From assembly GCA_002402105.1 (NCBI GenBank), contig NVVD01000016.1, positions 47,002 to 89,990 on the forward strand: a stretch of DNA of 42,989 nucleotides, in the 5' to 3' direction. Positions 35,539 to 42,989 of this stretch are shown piece by piece. The translations under genes were made by a program, and so were the position numbers. Position 1 is the first letter of the stretch. Each line of letters opens with the position of its first letter. A model generated the notes under the pieces. It was not told where the DNA came from and did not search any database. It was given only the letters and a program-made list of their open reading frames with translations. This DNA is from Candidatus Cloacimonadota bacterium. GTDB lineage: Bacteria; Muiribacteriota; UBA6191.

Positions 35539-35555
35539 GTCATCTTAAAGATGAC
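35539..35555. promoter_or_regulatory. Perfect dyad in the PFOR leader, possible operator
   Basis: GTCATCTTAAAGATGAC is an 8-bp perfect inverted repeat around a single central A. It lies about 25 bases after the proposed -10 element and 28 before the PFOR start codon, a typical place for a repressor site. The one-base centre makes an RNA hairpin unlikely and a protein-binding DNA site more likely. Confidence 0.45.
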
Positions 35556-35582
35556 ATATCACAAGATCAAAAGGGAAGTTTC

Positions 35583-38500
35583 ATGACAAAGGCCATTAAA
35601 TATCCAGGCGTAAGACAAACCACTAACGGAAATCAATTAGTTGCAACAACAGAAGCACGTATCACAGAAGCAGGGGTTTATTATCCAATTACTCCATCCA
35701 CAGAACAAGGCGAAGCTTATCAAAATTGTTTTGCTAAAGGTCAATTAAATGCCTTTGGTCAATCTATTTTAGCTATTGAAGCCGAAGGTGAACATGCAGC
35801 ACAAGGTGGAGCAATTGCTATTTCTGTTACAGGTAAACGTACCGTCAACTTTACATCTGGACAAGGCATTGTTTATGGACTTGAGCAGTATTACCATGCC
35901 CCTGGTAAACTTAGTACTATGGTTTTATCAGTTGGTGCCAGAGCATTAACAAAACATGCTTTAAATGTACATTGTGGGCATGATGATATATATGCTGCTT
36001 TTGATACAGGTTGGTTAATGATTTTTGCAAAAGATGCTCAACAAGCAGTTGATCAAGCATTAATCCTTAGAAAAGTCTGTGAAAAGTCATTAACTCCAGG
36101 TATGTATATACAAGATGGTTTTTTAACTACTCACTTAGAGCGTACATTTAGAGAGCCTGAAAATGCTCTTATCAGAGAGTTTTTAGGTTCGCCAGATGAT
36201 ATTATTGAATGTCCAACTGAAGCACAACGTCTGTTATTTGGCCCAACCAGACGACGAATTCCTAAAATGATTGATCTTGAAAACCCAGCAATGCTTGGCC
36301 CAGTTCAAAATCAAGAGCACTACATGAATGGTGTGGCCGCTCGTAGAAATAACTTCTCAGAAGGTGTCTTAGATTATTTTGAAGAAACATATAAAGAGTT
36401 TGCTGAATTAACTGGTCGTGAATACGGCTTAATTAGCCAATATAAGTGTGATGATGCCGAAACTGTATTTATTTCGCTTGGTTCTGCTGCTGAAAATATT
36501 GAAGCTTCTGTTGATTACTTAAGAGAAACAAGTCATGCTAAAGTAGGTTCTATTCATATCAACGTAATTAGACCTTTTCCTGAAAAAGCAATTATTGAGG
36601 CTTTAAGAGGTAAAAAGAAAGTAATTATTTTAGAAAGAACAGATGAATCTCTATCTCCTGAAAACCCAATTACCAAAGAAGTACGCTTAGCTTTAACAAA
36701 AGGTATAGATCATCATAAAAATGGAGCATATCCTGATTTAAGTCCACTTGATCCTACATCTGAAATGCCTGATGTATTTTCTGGAGTTTATGGTCTTGGG
36801 TCTCGTGATTTTAGACCAGAAGGTATCTTAGGAGCATACGAATTTGTAAATGGTATAATTGCTCGTACTGATGGTAAAACAGCAAAAGATGGAGAAAGAT
36901 TCTTTTATGTCGGTATCGAACATCCATACTCTGTAATATCAAAAGACCAACCATCTTTATTACCAGAAAAAGCCATTGCTGTAAGACTCCATTCAATTGG
37001 TGGATGGGGAATGATAACAACAGGTAAAAATCTCGCTGAAATTTTAGGTTCGTTTTCTGATTATATGGCAAAACGTGATGGTAAGGTTGATGCAAAAGGA
37101 ATCCCTGAAGAAATTATTCATATTTCAGCTAATCCAAAATATGGTTCAGAGAAAAAAGGATCACCGACTAACTACTTTATGGTAGCAGCCCCTAAACGGA
37201 TACGAGTTAACTGTGATTTACGTCATGTAAATGTAGTTTTATGTTGTGACCCTAAAATTTTTACACACGCAAACCCACTTGATGGCCTATCAGATGGCGG
37301 GGCTTTTGTCTGGGAATCTTCTGAAAGTGATCCAAAAAAAGTTTGGCAAAGAATTCCTAAAAAGTATAGAGAAGTAATTGTTGATAAAAATATCAAATTG
37401 TATGTATTACCTGGTTTTGATATTGCTAAAAAAGCAACTAATCGAGAAGATTTACAAACCAGAATGCAAGGAAACGCTTTTTTAGGAGCTTTCTTTGGTG
37501 TATCTACATTTTTAAAAGATAACAATATCCCTGATGAAACTTTTTTAGAACTTGTTGAAAAACAATATAATAAAAAGTTTGGTCGATTTGGTGATGCTGT
37601 TGTTAATTCAAACATGACTGTAATGAACTCTGGGTTCTCACAGGTTTTCGCCGTAAAATATGGAGATATGGATGATCTTGATACATCAACATTTATAGGT
37701 AAATTAACTTTACCATGTAAACTTGGCGATATCCCTAAAAAGCCACAAGATCAAGGACCTTTAATGTTTAAAAGTTCTGAATTCAACAAAGAGTACAAAG
37801 CAGGGCTTGGATACCACCAACCATCTAGTGTTTTAGCTTCCGTTGGGCACGTTGCAGCTGGTTCTGGTAAAAGTGCTAGTAAATATGTATCAAGAGTGAA
37901 AACTCCCGTTTATTTACAGGATAATTGTACTCAATGTATGGAGTGTATTAGTGTCTGTCCAGATACTGCACTACCAAATACTGCTCAAGATATTTCAACT
38001 ATCTTACGCCGAACCATCGCAAACTATGTAAGTGATAAAACCTCTAAGAAAATCTTATTAGCTGCTGTTACTGATTTAGAAAAAGATATCAGGACATTAA
38101 TGCTTGATACCTTAGCTAATAAAGAACAAAACTCTTTTCAAGATTTAACAAAAGGTGCCTTAGAAAAAATAGTTGAGTCATCATCTGATGTCACTTCTGA
38201 ATCTATATCTGAAATTATGGCTATTTTAGATGTATTACCTTTATCTTATTTAAAAGTAAAAGGTATCTTTCAAAACAAAGAAAAAAAGGAAGCTGGAGCC
38301 GGTGGATTATTTTCAATCTTTGTTAGTGATTTATGTAAAGGCTGTGGAGCCTGTGTTGAAGCTTGTGGCGATCACGATGCACTTAGAATGGTAGATGAAA
38401 CAGAAGAGCTTCACACAGAACATATATCTGCTGAGAACTTCTTAGATTTATTAGATGATACTGACCAAAAATATCTTGGTTTGTATAAATCTGATACTCC

Positions 38501-40205
38501 AGAAGAAAGTAAAGCCGCTATGCTTAGATATCATCTAATGCAACGCTCAAAATATGCTGCTTTTCAATCTGGAGACGGAGCTTGTGCTGGTTGTGGTGAA
38601 AAAGCAGTCTTACGAAGCATATCTACTTTAACAGAAGCTTATATGAGACCAGTTTTTCATAAAAAAGCTGAACGCTTAATGGCTAAAGCTAAAGACTTAA
38701 AAACAAGTGGTTTATCTCTTTTAACCTCATTAAAAGAATCTAACTTAGATAGCTATAATCATTTACGTCGTACCATATTACATATGGTGATGTGTTTTGG
38801 TGAATCAGATTCAGAAAATACAGATAAACGAATAGCAGCTGAATTTAAAGGTAATGATCAAGATATAATTGATGCTTTAGTTATGGTACTTGAACAAGAT
38901 GCTAGAAATCATGACAAGTTAATGACACTTGAAGATTCTCTAGACAATGGTATGAGTGTAATGGCTATGGCTGCACATACTGGTTGTAATACAGTTTATG
39001 CTTCAACTCCTCCAAATAATCCACATCCATACCCATGGATGAACTCTTTATTTCAAGATGGAGCAACCGTTGGTTGGTTAATCGGTGAAAGCTTTATTCA
39101 AACTCATGCTTCAAGGTCAGTTATTCCTGAAAGATTAAGTGATTTAGTCTTATCTGGTAAAAATGCTTCAATGGATGCTGATGATTATTATAGCTATACT
39201 CACTTTGCAGATGCCTTATTTACAGACTTAGAAGTAATGGAACTTCCTAAAGTTTGGGTTGTTGGTGGAGATGGTGGAATGGGAGATATTGGTTTTCAAA
39301 ATGTATCTAAAGTAATTTTACAAAACAGACCAAACGTCAATATCTTAATGTTAAATACACAAGTATACTCAAACACTGGAGGGCAAAACTCAGAAAGTTC
39401 TGTGATGACTGGTGGTTTTGACATGAATCAAGCAGGCCCTGCAACAGAAGGTAAACTAACTGAACAAAAATCTATCGCTGAAAGTTTTATGGGTGGTCAT
39501 GGATCTCCTTATTTAGCACAAGTTTCGATTGCAAATAGTGCTGGTATGTATAAAGCTATCTTAGATGGTATTTATTATAGAGGTACTTCATATATTCAAT
39601 CCTATACCCCTTGTCAGCCTGAGCATGGTATTCCTGATCACGCATCAGAAGCACAAGCTTTATTAGCAAGAGAGTGTAGAGGTATTCCCGAGTATGTATA
39701 TAACCCACAATTAGGTGAGTTATATCATGAAATCTTATCACTTAAAGGTAATCCTAACCAAAAATTAGATTGGGGTAAAAAAGGTATACCTGGTACTAAA
39801 GATAAGTATTTAATTACTCCTGCTCATTGGGCCTTTACTGAAGCTCGTTTTAGACCACATCATAAACCAATCACAGAAGAGCAATCTAAAAGTATGATAC
39901 ATCTACAAAAACAACTTCAATTAGTAACAATGGATGATATTGTTAATAGAAGATTTTTAGTCAAAGGACATAGAGCATATATTCCAAGTGATGGAGTTTA
40001 TGAGATTGACTATTTAGCGAATGGTGCAAGAAAGTATAAAAGATTATCTCGTCAATTAGTTGTTTTTTGTATTGAGCGTAGAAAATCATGGAGGCTTTTA
40101 CAATCTAAAGCTGGTATTGTAAATCAAGACTACTTAGACCAAAAAGAACTACTAAAGAAAATTGACTCAGGAGAAATGACTGTTGAGGAATTTTTGAAAA
40201 GTTAA
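35583..40205 (+). CDS. nifJ: Pyruvate:ferredoxin (flavodoxin) oxidoreductase, single-chain, enlarged
   Basis: A 1540-residue enzyme that oxidises pyruvate with CoA to acetyl-CoA, CO2 and reduced ferredoxin/flavodoxin, or the reverse. Domain I has YYPITPSTEQGE; the gamma-like domain has RLHSIGGWGMITTGKNLAE. Cluster motifs are CTQCMECISVCP (from Cys782) and CKGCGACVEACG (from Cys918). The third cluster uses CAGC (Cys1001, Cys1004), Cys1135 and Cys1344. The TPP site is VGGDGGMGDIGF to NTQVYSNTGGQ. The usual single-chain form is about 1170-1230 residues; extra sequence sits between the two ferredoxin motifs, after CAGC and at the C-terminus. I chose ATG 35583 (AAGGGAAG upstream); an ATG at 35484 would add 33 unlikely residues. 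Confidence 0.93.
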   Translation: MTKAIKYPGVRQTTNGNQLVATTEARITEAGVYYPITPSTEQGEAYQNCFAKGQLNAFGQSILAIEAEGEHAAQGGAIAISVTGKRTVNFTSGQGIVYGLEQYYHAPGKLSTMVLSVGARALTKHALNVHCGHDDIYAAFDTGWLMIFAKDAQQAVDQALILRKVCEKSLTPGMYIQDGFLTTHLERTFREPENALIREFLGSPDDIIECPTEAQRLLFGPTRRRIPKMIDLENPAMLGPVQNQEHYMNGVAARRNNFSEGVLDYFEETYKEFAELTGREYGLISQYKCDDAETVFISLGSAAENIEASVDYLRETSHAKVGSIHINVIRPFPEKAIIEALRGKKKVIILERTDESLSPENPITKEVRLALTKGIDHHKNGAYPDLSPLDPTSEMPDVFSGVYGLGSRDFRPEGILGAYEFVNGIIARTDGKTAKDGERFFYVGIEHPYSVISKDQPSLLPEKAIAVRLHSIGGWGMITTGKNLAEILGSFSDYMAKRDGKVDAKGIPEEIIHISANPKYGSEKKGSPTNYFMVAAPKRIRVNCDLRHVNVVLCCDPKIFTHANPLDGLSDGGAFVWESSESDPKKVWQRIPKKYREVIVDKNIKLYVLPGFDIAKKATNREDLQTRMQGNAFLGAFFGVSTFLKDNNIPDETFLELVEKQYNKKFGRFGDAVVNSNMTVMNSGFSQVFAVKYGDMDDLDTSTFIGKLTLPCKLGDIPKKPQDQGPLMFKSSEFNKEYKAGLGYHQPSSVLASVGHVAAGSGKSASKYVSRVKTPVYLQDNCTQCMECISVCPDTALPNTAQDISTILRRTIANYVSDKTSKKILLAAVTDLEKDIRTLMLDTLANKEQNSFQDLTKGALEKIVESSSDVTSESISEIMAILDVLPLSYLKVKGIFQNKEKKEAGAGGLFSIFVSDLCKGCGACVEACGDHDALRMVDETEELHTEHISAENFLDLLDDTDQKYLGLYKSDTPEESKAAMLRYHLMQRSKYAAFQSGDGACAGCGEKAVLRSISTLTEAYMRPVFHKKAERLMAKAKDLKTSGLSLLTSLKESNLDSYNHLRRTILHMVMCFGESDSENTDKRIAAEFKGNDQDIIDALVMVLEQDARNHDKLMTLEDSLDNGMSVMAMAAHTGCNTVYASTPPNNPHPYPWMNSLFQDGATVGWLIGESFIQTHASRSVIPERLSDLVLSGKNASMDADDYYSYTHFADALFTDLEVMELPKVWVVGGDGGMGDIGFQNVSKVILQNRPNVNILMLNTQVYSNTGGQNSESSVMTGGFDMNQAGPATEGKLTEQKSIAESFMGGHGSPYLAQVSIANSAGMYKAILDGIYYRGTSYIQSYTPCQPEHGIPDHASEAQALLARECRGIPEYVYNPQLGELYHEILSLKGNPNQKLDWGKKGIPGTKDKYLITPAHWAFTEARFRPHHKPITEEQSKSMIHLQKQLQLVTMDDIVNRRFLVKGHRAYIPSDGVYEIDYLANGARKYKRLSRQLVVFCIERRKSWRLLQSKAGIVNQDYLDQKELLKKIDSGEMTVEEFLKS

Positions 40206-40230
40206 TTTTTAGTTTTCTTCAATTTATTTA

Positions 40231-40270
40231 AAACAAAAACTAATCCTTTTAGGGTTAGTTTTTGTTTTTT
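40231..40270 (+). terminator. Intrinsic terminator after PFOR
   Basis: Arms 40231-40246 and 40252-40267 pair almost perfectly (one G-T wobble) around a 5-nt loop, with a T-run through 40270. Confidence 0.85.
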
Positions 40271-40522
40271 TATTAAGAATAATAGAGTAAGCATTGAAAG
40301 AAGAATATAACTATTTTTATTACTCTCTTAAATTGTTCTGATGAACTTCGCCTTCACTTTAGAATGATTCACTCTCTTTTTAAATCCAAAAACTTGAAAT
40401 TGGCTCAGAAATAATAACTTCCATCATAATTATATAAAAAGTACTTAGCCTTTTTCATTCTCTCTAAAAAAGGCTTAAACTAACCATCTCCACAAGATTC
40501 TAAATTATGATATAATTAAAAT
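40271..40522. other. Non-coding interval between PFOR terminator and rpn-like gene
   Basis: I see no supportable gene here. It contains a short inverted repeat (AGCCTTTTT at 40447-40455 with AAAAAGGCT at 40467-40475) without a following T-run, and an extended -10 motif just before the next gene. Confidence 0.5.
40508..40516 (+). promoter_or_regulatory. Extended -10 promoter, possibly giving a leaderless mRNA
   Basis: TGATATAAT is a perfect TGnTATAAT extended -10 element ending only 6 bases before the ATG at 40523. No -35 and no ribosome site are visible, so transcription would begin at or near the start codon. Confidence 0.45.
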
Positions 40523-41425
40523 ATGAGCGAAACTTTTTATAATCTTACAAATGATATTTTATTTAAACTTACTTTTGGTGACCCCAAAAAAAGTAAAATT
40601 TTGATATGCCTAATTAATGCTTTATTACAACTTCAAGACTCTGAAAAAATTGTTGAAGTTGAAATTTTAAATCCTTTTAATGATAAAGAGTTTACTGGAG
40701 ATAAATTAAGTATAGTAGATGTTAAAGCTAAGGATAGTTTAGGCGTATTATATAATATTGAAATGCAAGTTCAAGTCCCTAAAGACTGGGAAAAAAGAGC
40801 TTTATATTATGCTTCTAAACTTTATACTTCACAATTAAAAGAATCTCAATTTTATGGTCGATTAAATAAAACTATTAGTATTTCAATTTTAAATGAAACT
40901 TGTTTTCAGGACAATAATCAAATACATAATATTTATAGTTTTCATAATACCAAAAGCCTTAAACCACTAGATAATTTAATGGAGCTTCATTTCATCGAGT
41001 TATCTAAATTTAATAAAGATAAATCAAGAGCTTTATCATCTCCATTTGAAAAATGGTTATATACTTTAAAGTACGGAGATAATTATCCAAAGGAATCTGA
41101 TATGTTACCACATGAACTTGTCTCAGAAGCAGGAATCAAAGAAGCCTTTGACGCTATGCGATACGCAAATGCAGACCAACAAACTAGATATCTAATAGAA
41201 GCACGACAAAAATTTATCCGAGATCATCTTTCAATGAAAGAAGATGCTAGACAAGAGGGGTTAAAGGAAGGGCTGAAAGAAGGATTAGAAGAGGGAATAA
41301 AAGAGGGGATTGAGCAAGGAATTGAAAAAGTTATTTTAAATCTTATACAAAACTCTACTATGAATGATTTAGAAATCTCTAAACTAACATCTGTTGATAT
41401 TAAAACTATTAGTCAATATAGATAA
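40523..41425 (+). CDS. Rpn-family PD-(D/E)XK nuclease / transposase-like protein
   Basis: A 300-residue protein of the Rpn (recombination-promoting nuclease, formerly transposase_31-like) family. The N-terminus has NDILFKLTFGDPKKSKILI. The nuclease core is SIVDVKAKDSLGVLYNIEMQ, with Asp66, Glu80 and Gln82 as likely catalytic residues. The C-terminal tail is a run of EGLKEG/EGIKEG repeats forming a charged helix, common in this family. Family members nick DNA and promote RecA-independent recombination; many are accessory and variable between strains. No inverted repeats or target duplications mark a larger mobile element here. Confidence 0.88.
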   Translation: MSETFYNLTNDILFKLTFGDPKKSKILICLINALLQLQDSEKIVEVEILNPFNDKEFTGDKLSIVDVKAKDSLGVLYNIEMQVQVPKDWEKRALYYASKLYTSQLKESQFYGRLNKTISISILNETCFQDNNQIHNIYSFHNTKSLKPLDNLMELHFIELSKFNKDKSRALSSPFEKWLYTLKYGDNYPKESDMLPHELVSEAGIKEAFDAMRYANADQQTRYLIEARQKFIRDHLSMKEDARQEGLKEGLKEGLEEGIKEGIEQGIEKVILNLIQNSTMNDLEISKLTSVDIKTISQYR

Positions 41426-41735
41426 TTGTTTCTAAAGCATAATATAACATCTATGGAAACAAACTATATATTTGAACTCATCATTATATTAGTAGGCTTA
41501 AATATAGTTTACAAATCAGAAAAAATAGACCCTCAAAAAATCCCCATCAAAACGATGGTCCAACAGAGAAAACCAAAGATCAATTCATGAGAAACCACTT
41601 TAGTACCCTCATGAAATAAGTATCATCTTAAGAACTAGATAACTCGTGCGTTGTAAGTGCGACAACTATCTTGAAAAACTCAGGAAAGGAGTAGTATTAT
41701 CATACAATTTCAACAACCCTTTAAAGGAGTTACAA
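41426..41735 (+). other. Intergenic interval with one weak 45-residue ORF
   Basis: A short frame at 41453-41590 would encode a 45-residue peptide with one hydrophobic segment (FELIIILVGLNIV) and a basic tail. It has no ribosome site. I see nothing else of note until the ribosome site of the next gene at 41723-41729. Confidence 0.3.
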
Positions 41736-42626
41736 ATGATTTTAACCAAGAATTATGTAAATCAATTTACAAAGGTCTTCTATTCAGAGCTAAATGAAAT
41801 AGACCAATTACAAGAAAGTCAGAAGTTTTCTGAACGCTTTAATAATTTCAATGACAAACAATGGGTCTTTTATATACATAAACCAAATAATTCACTTTTA
41901 AGTTTTCATATTCAACAAGATTTTGCTACAAACTATATCTTGTTTGTAACAGCAAATAGAGGATTTATAGATCAAGACTATTTCAACGATGTATTTTCAA
42001 AACTTTCCAACGAAGTCATTGAATTTCTATCTACCAAATATAAAGACTTTTCTTTGGAAAACAAGTGTATTCAAGACTCTCTGCCAAGCAATGCATTCGA
42101 GCAATCACAATTTAAATTAATATACGCTCGTCATGAATTTAAAAAAGATTTAACTAACTTAAGTGTAGAGTTTCAAGATAAAATAAATTTTAAATCGTAC
42201 AAAGAGTGGGATTTAAGTTTAGATCAAGTTGCACAAATTATGACCAAATCTGCCTATGGAGATCCCGCCTTTTCTGAAGATTATAATCCATTAAAGTTCT
42301 TACAGTCTCTTCTAAACGATTCCAATTTCTATTCAAAAGATGATTGTATCCAAATTGGTAAGATAGAATATGAATTTGCTTGTATTATTATCCCACAATC
42401 AAAAGATATTTGGGGAAGATTGGCGTATTTAGGATTATTACCTAAGTTTTGAAAGAAGGGACTAGGAAGAATTTTACACCAACATGGATTATCTTGTTTA
42501 CACTCACAAGGTGCAAGAAATTATGATGGTAAAACCTTAGAGAATAACTATGCTATGCAAAGAATATTTAAAAAAAATCAATGTAAATTTTATAGATGTT
42601 TACAAGTATGGAAGTATCATTCATAA
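41736..42626 (+). pseudogene. GNAT-family N-acetyltransferase gene interrupted by an in-frame TGA
   Basis: The frame starts at ATG 41736 with a good AAAGGAG (41723-41729) and runs 238 codons to TGA at 42450-42452. The same frame then continues 57 codons to TAA at 42624-42626. That tail reads KKGLGRILHQHGLSCLHSQG and later NNYAMQRIFKKNQCKFYR, a classical GNAT C-terminal half. The TGA sits where the acetyl-CoA-binding motif R/Q-x-x-G-x-G should have its first residue; one C-to-T change from CGA (Arg) explains it. The truncated product would lack cofactor binding, so it is most likely a recent pseudogene, unless the stop is read through. Substrate unknown. Confidence 0.8.
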
Positions 42627-42731
42627 GCTCAAAATAATATGAATATCACTTAACAGCAAGAAAAAAAGTGTCTTGCAGTACTTTTAATATTGCCATTTGT
42701 GCAATTAAATTTTTTTATAAAAAACCATAAA

Positions 42732-42761
42732 AAAACGATCATTTAAACGATCGTTTTTTTT
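42732..42761. terminator. Bidirectional intrinsic terminator
   Basis: AAAACGATC (42732-42740) pairs with GATCGTTTT (42749-42757) around an 8-nt loop, with A-rich and T-rich flanks. It lies just past the nirS-like stop codon on the minus strand and can also end transcription from the left. Confidence 0.8.
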
Positions 42762-42785
42762 ACAGTAATAAATAAGGTGTTAAAA

Positions 42786-42989
42786 CTAATGACTCGTACC
42801 ACGATCATAATGCGTTTTATTGTATACGTTATATTTACCAGACGGTTTTTTCATCGGAATACGTTTAATTTCTTTTAACGTATTAGCGTCGTACACCACT
42901 AAAGCACCATCATTATCCCAAATACTTAACAATACGTATTTACCATCTTTGGTAAATTCTACATGTGCTGAAGTTTTACCCGGTGCAGG
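42786..42989 (-). CDS. nirS: Cytochrome cd1-type nitrite reductase, C-terminal end (partial)
   Basis: Only the last 67 residues are in the window; the gene continues beyond base 42989. The visible part has SAHVEFTKDGKYVLLSIWDN and then the C-terminal IPMKKPSGKYNVYNKTHYD, which matches the end of the eight-bladed haem d1 propeller of NirS. NirS reduces nitrite to nitric oxide in the periplasm during denitrification. The paralogues NirN and NirF share this fold, but the PSGKYNVYN ending is, from memory, most like NirS. Without the cytochrome c and d1-binding parts the exact member is not certain. Confidence 0.7.
   Translation of the reverse strand, partial: PAPGKTSAHVEFTKDGKYVLLSIWDNDGALVVYDANTLKEIKRIPMKKPSGKYNVYNKTHYDRGTSH

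Noticed and set aside
35484..35582. N-terminal extension of PFOR from ATG 35484
   Set aside because: It would overlap the likely promoter and the dyad, and the strong AAGGGAAG at 35571-35578 fits ATG 35583.
40447..40475. Inverted repeat before the rpn-like gene as a terminator
   Set aside because: No T-run follows on either strand and PFOR already has a strong terminator at 40231-40270.
41646..41735. Longer reading of the acetyltransferase frame from ATG 41646
   Set aside because: No ribosome site precedes it and the extra 30 residues look non-conserved; ATG 41736 has AAAGGAG at ideal spacing.
42450..42452. Idea that TGA is a sense codon in this organism
   Set aside because: TGA ends korA, nuoC and the Cys-rich gene before folE at correct family lengths or at ATGA start-stop overlaps, so the standard code applies.
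40523..42626. Composite mobile element around the rpn-like gene and broken acetyltransferase
   Set aside because: I found no terminal inverted repeats, target-site duplications, integrase or attachment site in the flanks.
1..42989. CRISPR arrays, rRNA genes or riboswitches
   Set aside because: No regularly spaced direct repeats, rRNA signatures or recognisable riboswitch cores were seen; the only RNA gene I can support is tRNA-Asp.

Overview
This is about 43 kb of AT-rich (roughly 30% GC by eye), gene-dense bacterial chromosome. It appears to come from a Gram-negative organism: there are signal-peptide proteins, a probable outer-membrane barrel, a periplasmic c-type cytochrome and a membrane hybrid sensor kinase. 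Metabolic markers are a respiratory complex I cluster without the NADH module, two ferredoxin-linked 2-oxoacid oxidoreductases, methylmalonyl-CoA mutase, soluble transhydrogenase and the end of a cytochrome cd1-type nitrite reductase. These suggest a respiring, possibly denitrifying organism with ferredoxin-based central metabolism. I cannot name the taxon; a deltaproteobacterial or Bdellovibrionota-like lineage is only a guess.

Layout. 1-8742 (+): a large DUF4116/Sel1 membrane protein that is already open at base 1, a secreted unknown, a hybrid histidine kinase with four receiver domains, a small cytochrome c and a beta-barrel protein. 8831-12062: sthA (-), an O-methyltransferase (+), then folE with a small Cys-rich partner (-). 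12359-15597: methylmalonyl-CoA mutase coupled to an unknown gene (+), then tRNA-Asp (-). 15631-21495: a secreted unknown (-), an operon of a small protein, a fructosamine-kinase-like protein and a TPR-methyltransferase (+), then a secreted unknown, a Nudix hydrolase and a membrane-anchored unknown (-).

21596-32592 (-) is a compact nuoABCDHIJKLMN operon of 11 subunits with no nuoE, nuoF or nuoG, ending in an abutting Sel1-repeat gene. Divergent from it are korA-korB (2-oxoglutarate:ferredoxin oxidoreductase type) and, after a terminator, a separately transcribed and unusually long pyruvate:ferredoxin oxidoreductase (+). Ferredoxin reduced by these enzymes is a plausible electron donor for the truncated complex I. 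The right end is more accessory: an Rpn-family nuclease/transposase-like gene, a GNAT acetyltransferase gene broken by an in-frame TGA, and the 3' end of a nirS-like gene (-).

The main items for follow-up are the ferredoxin-oxidoreductase/complex I arrangement with paired palindromes in the shared promoter region, the enlarged PFOR, the four-receiver kinase, the nonsense-mutated acetyltransferase and the kinase/TPR-methyltransferase operon.
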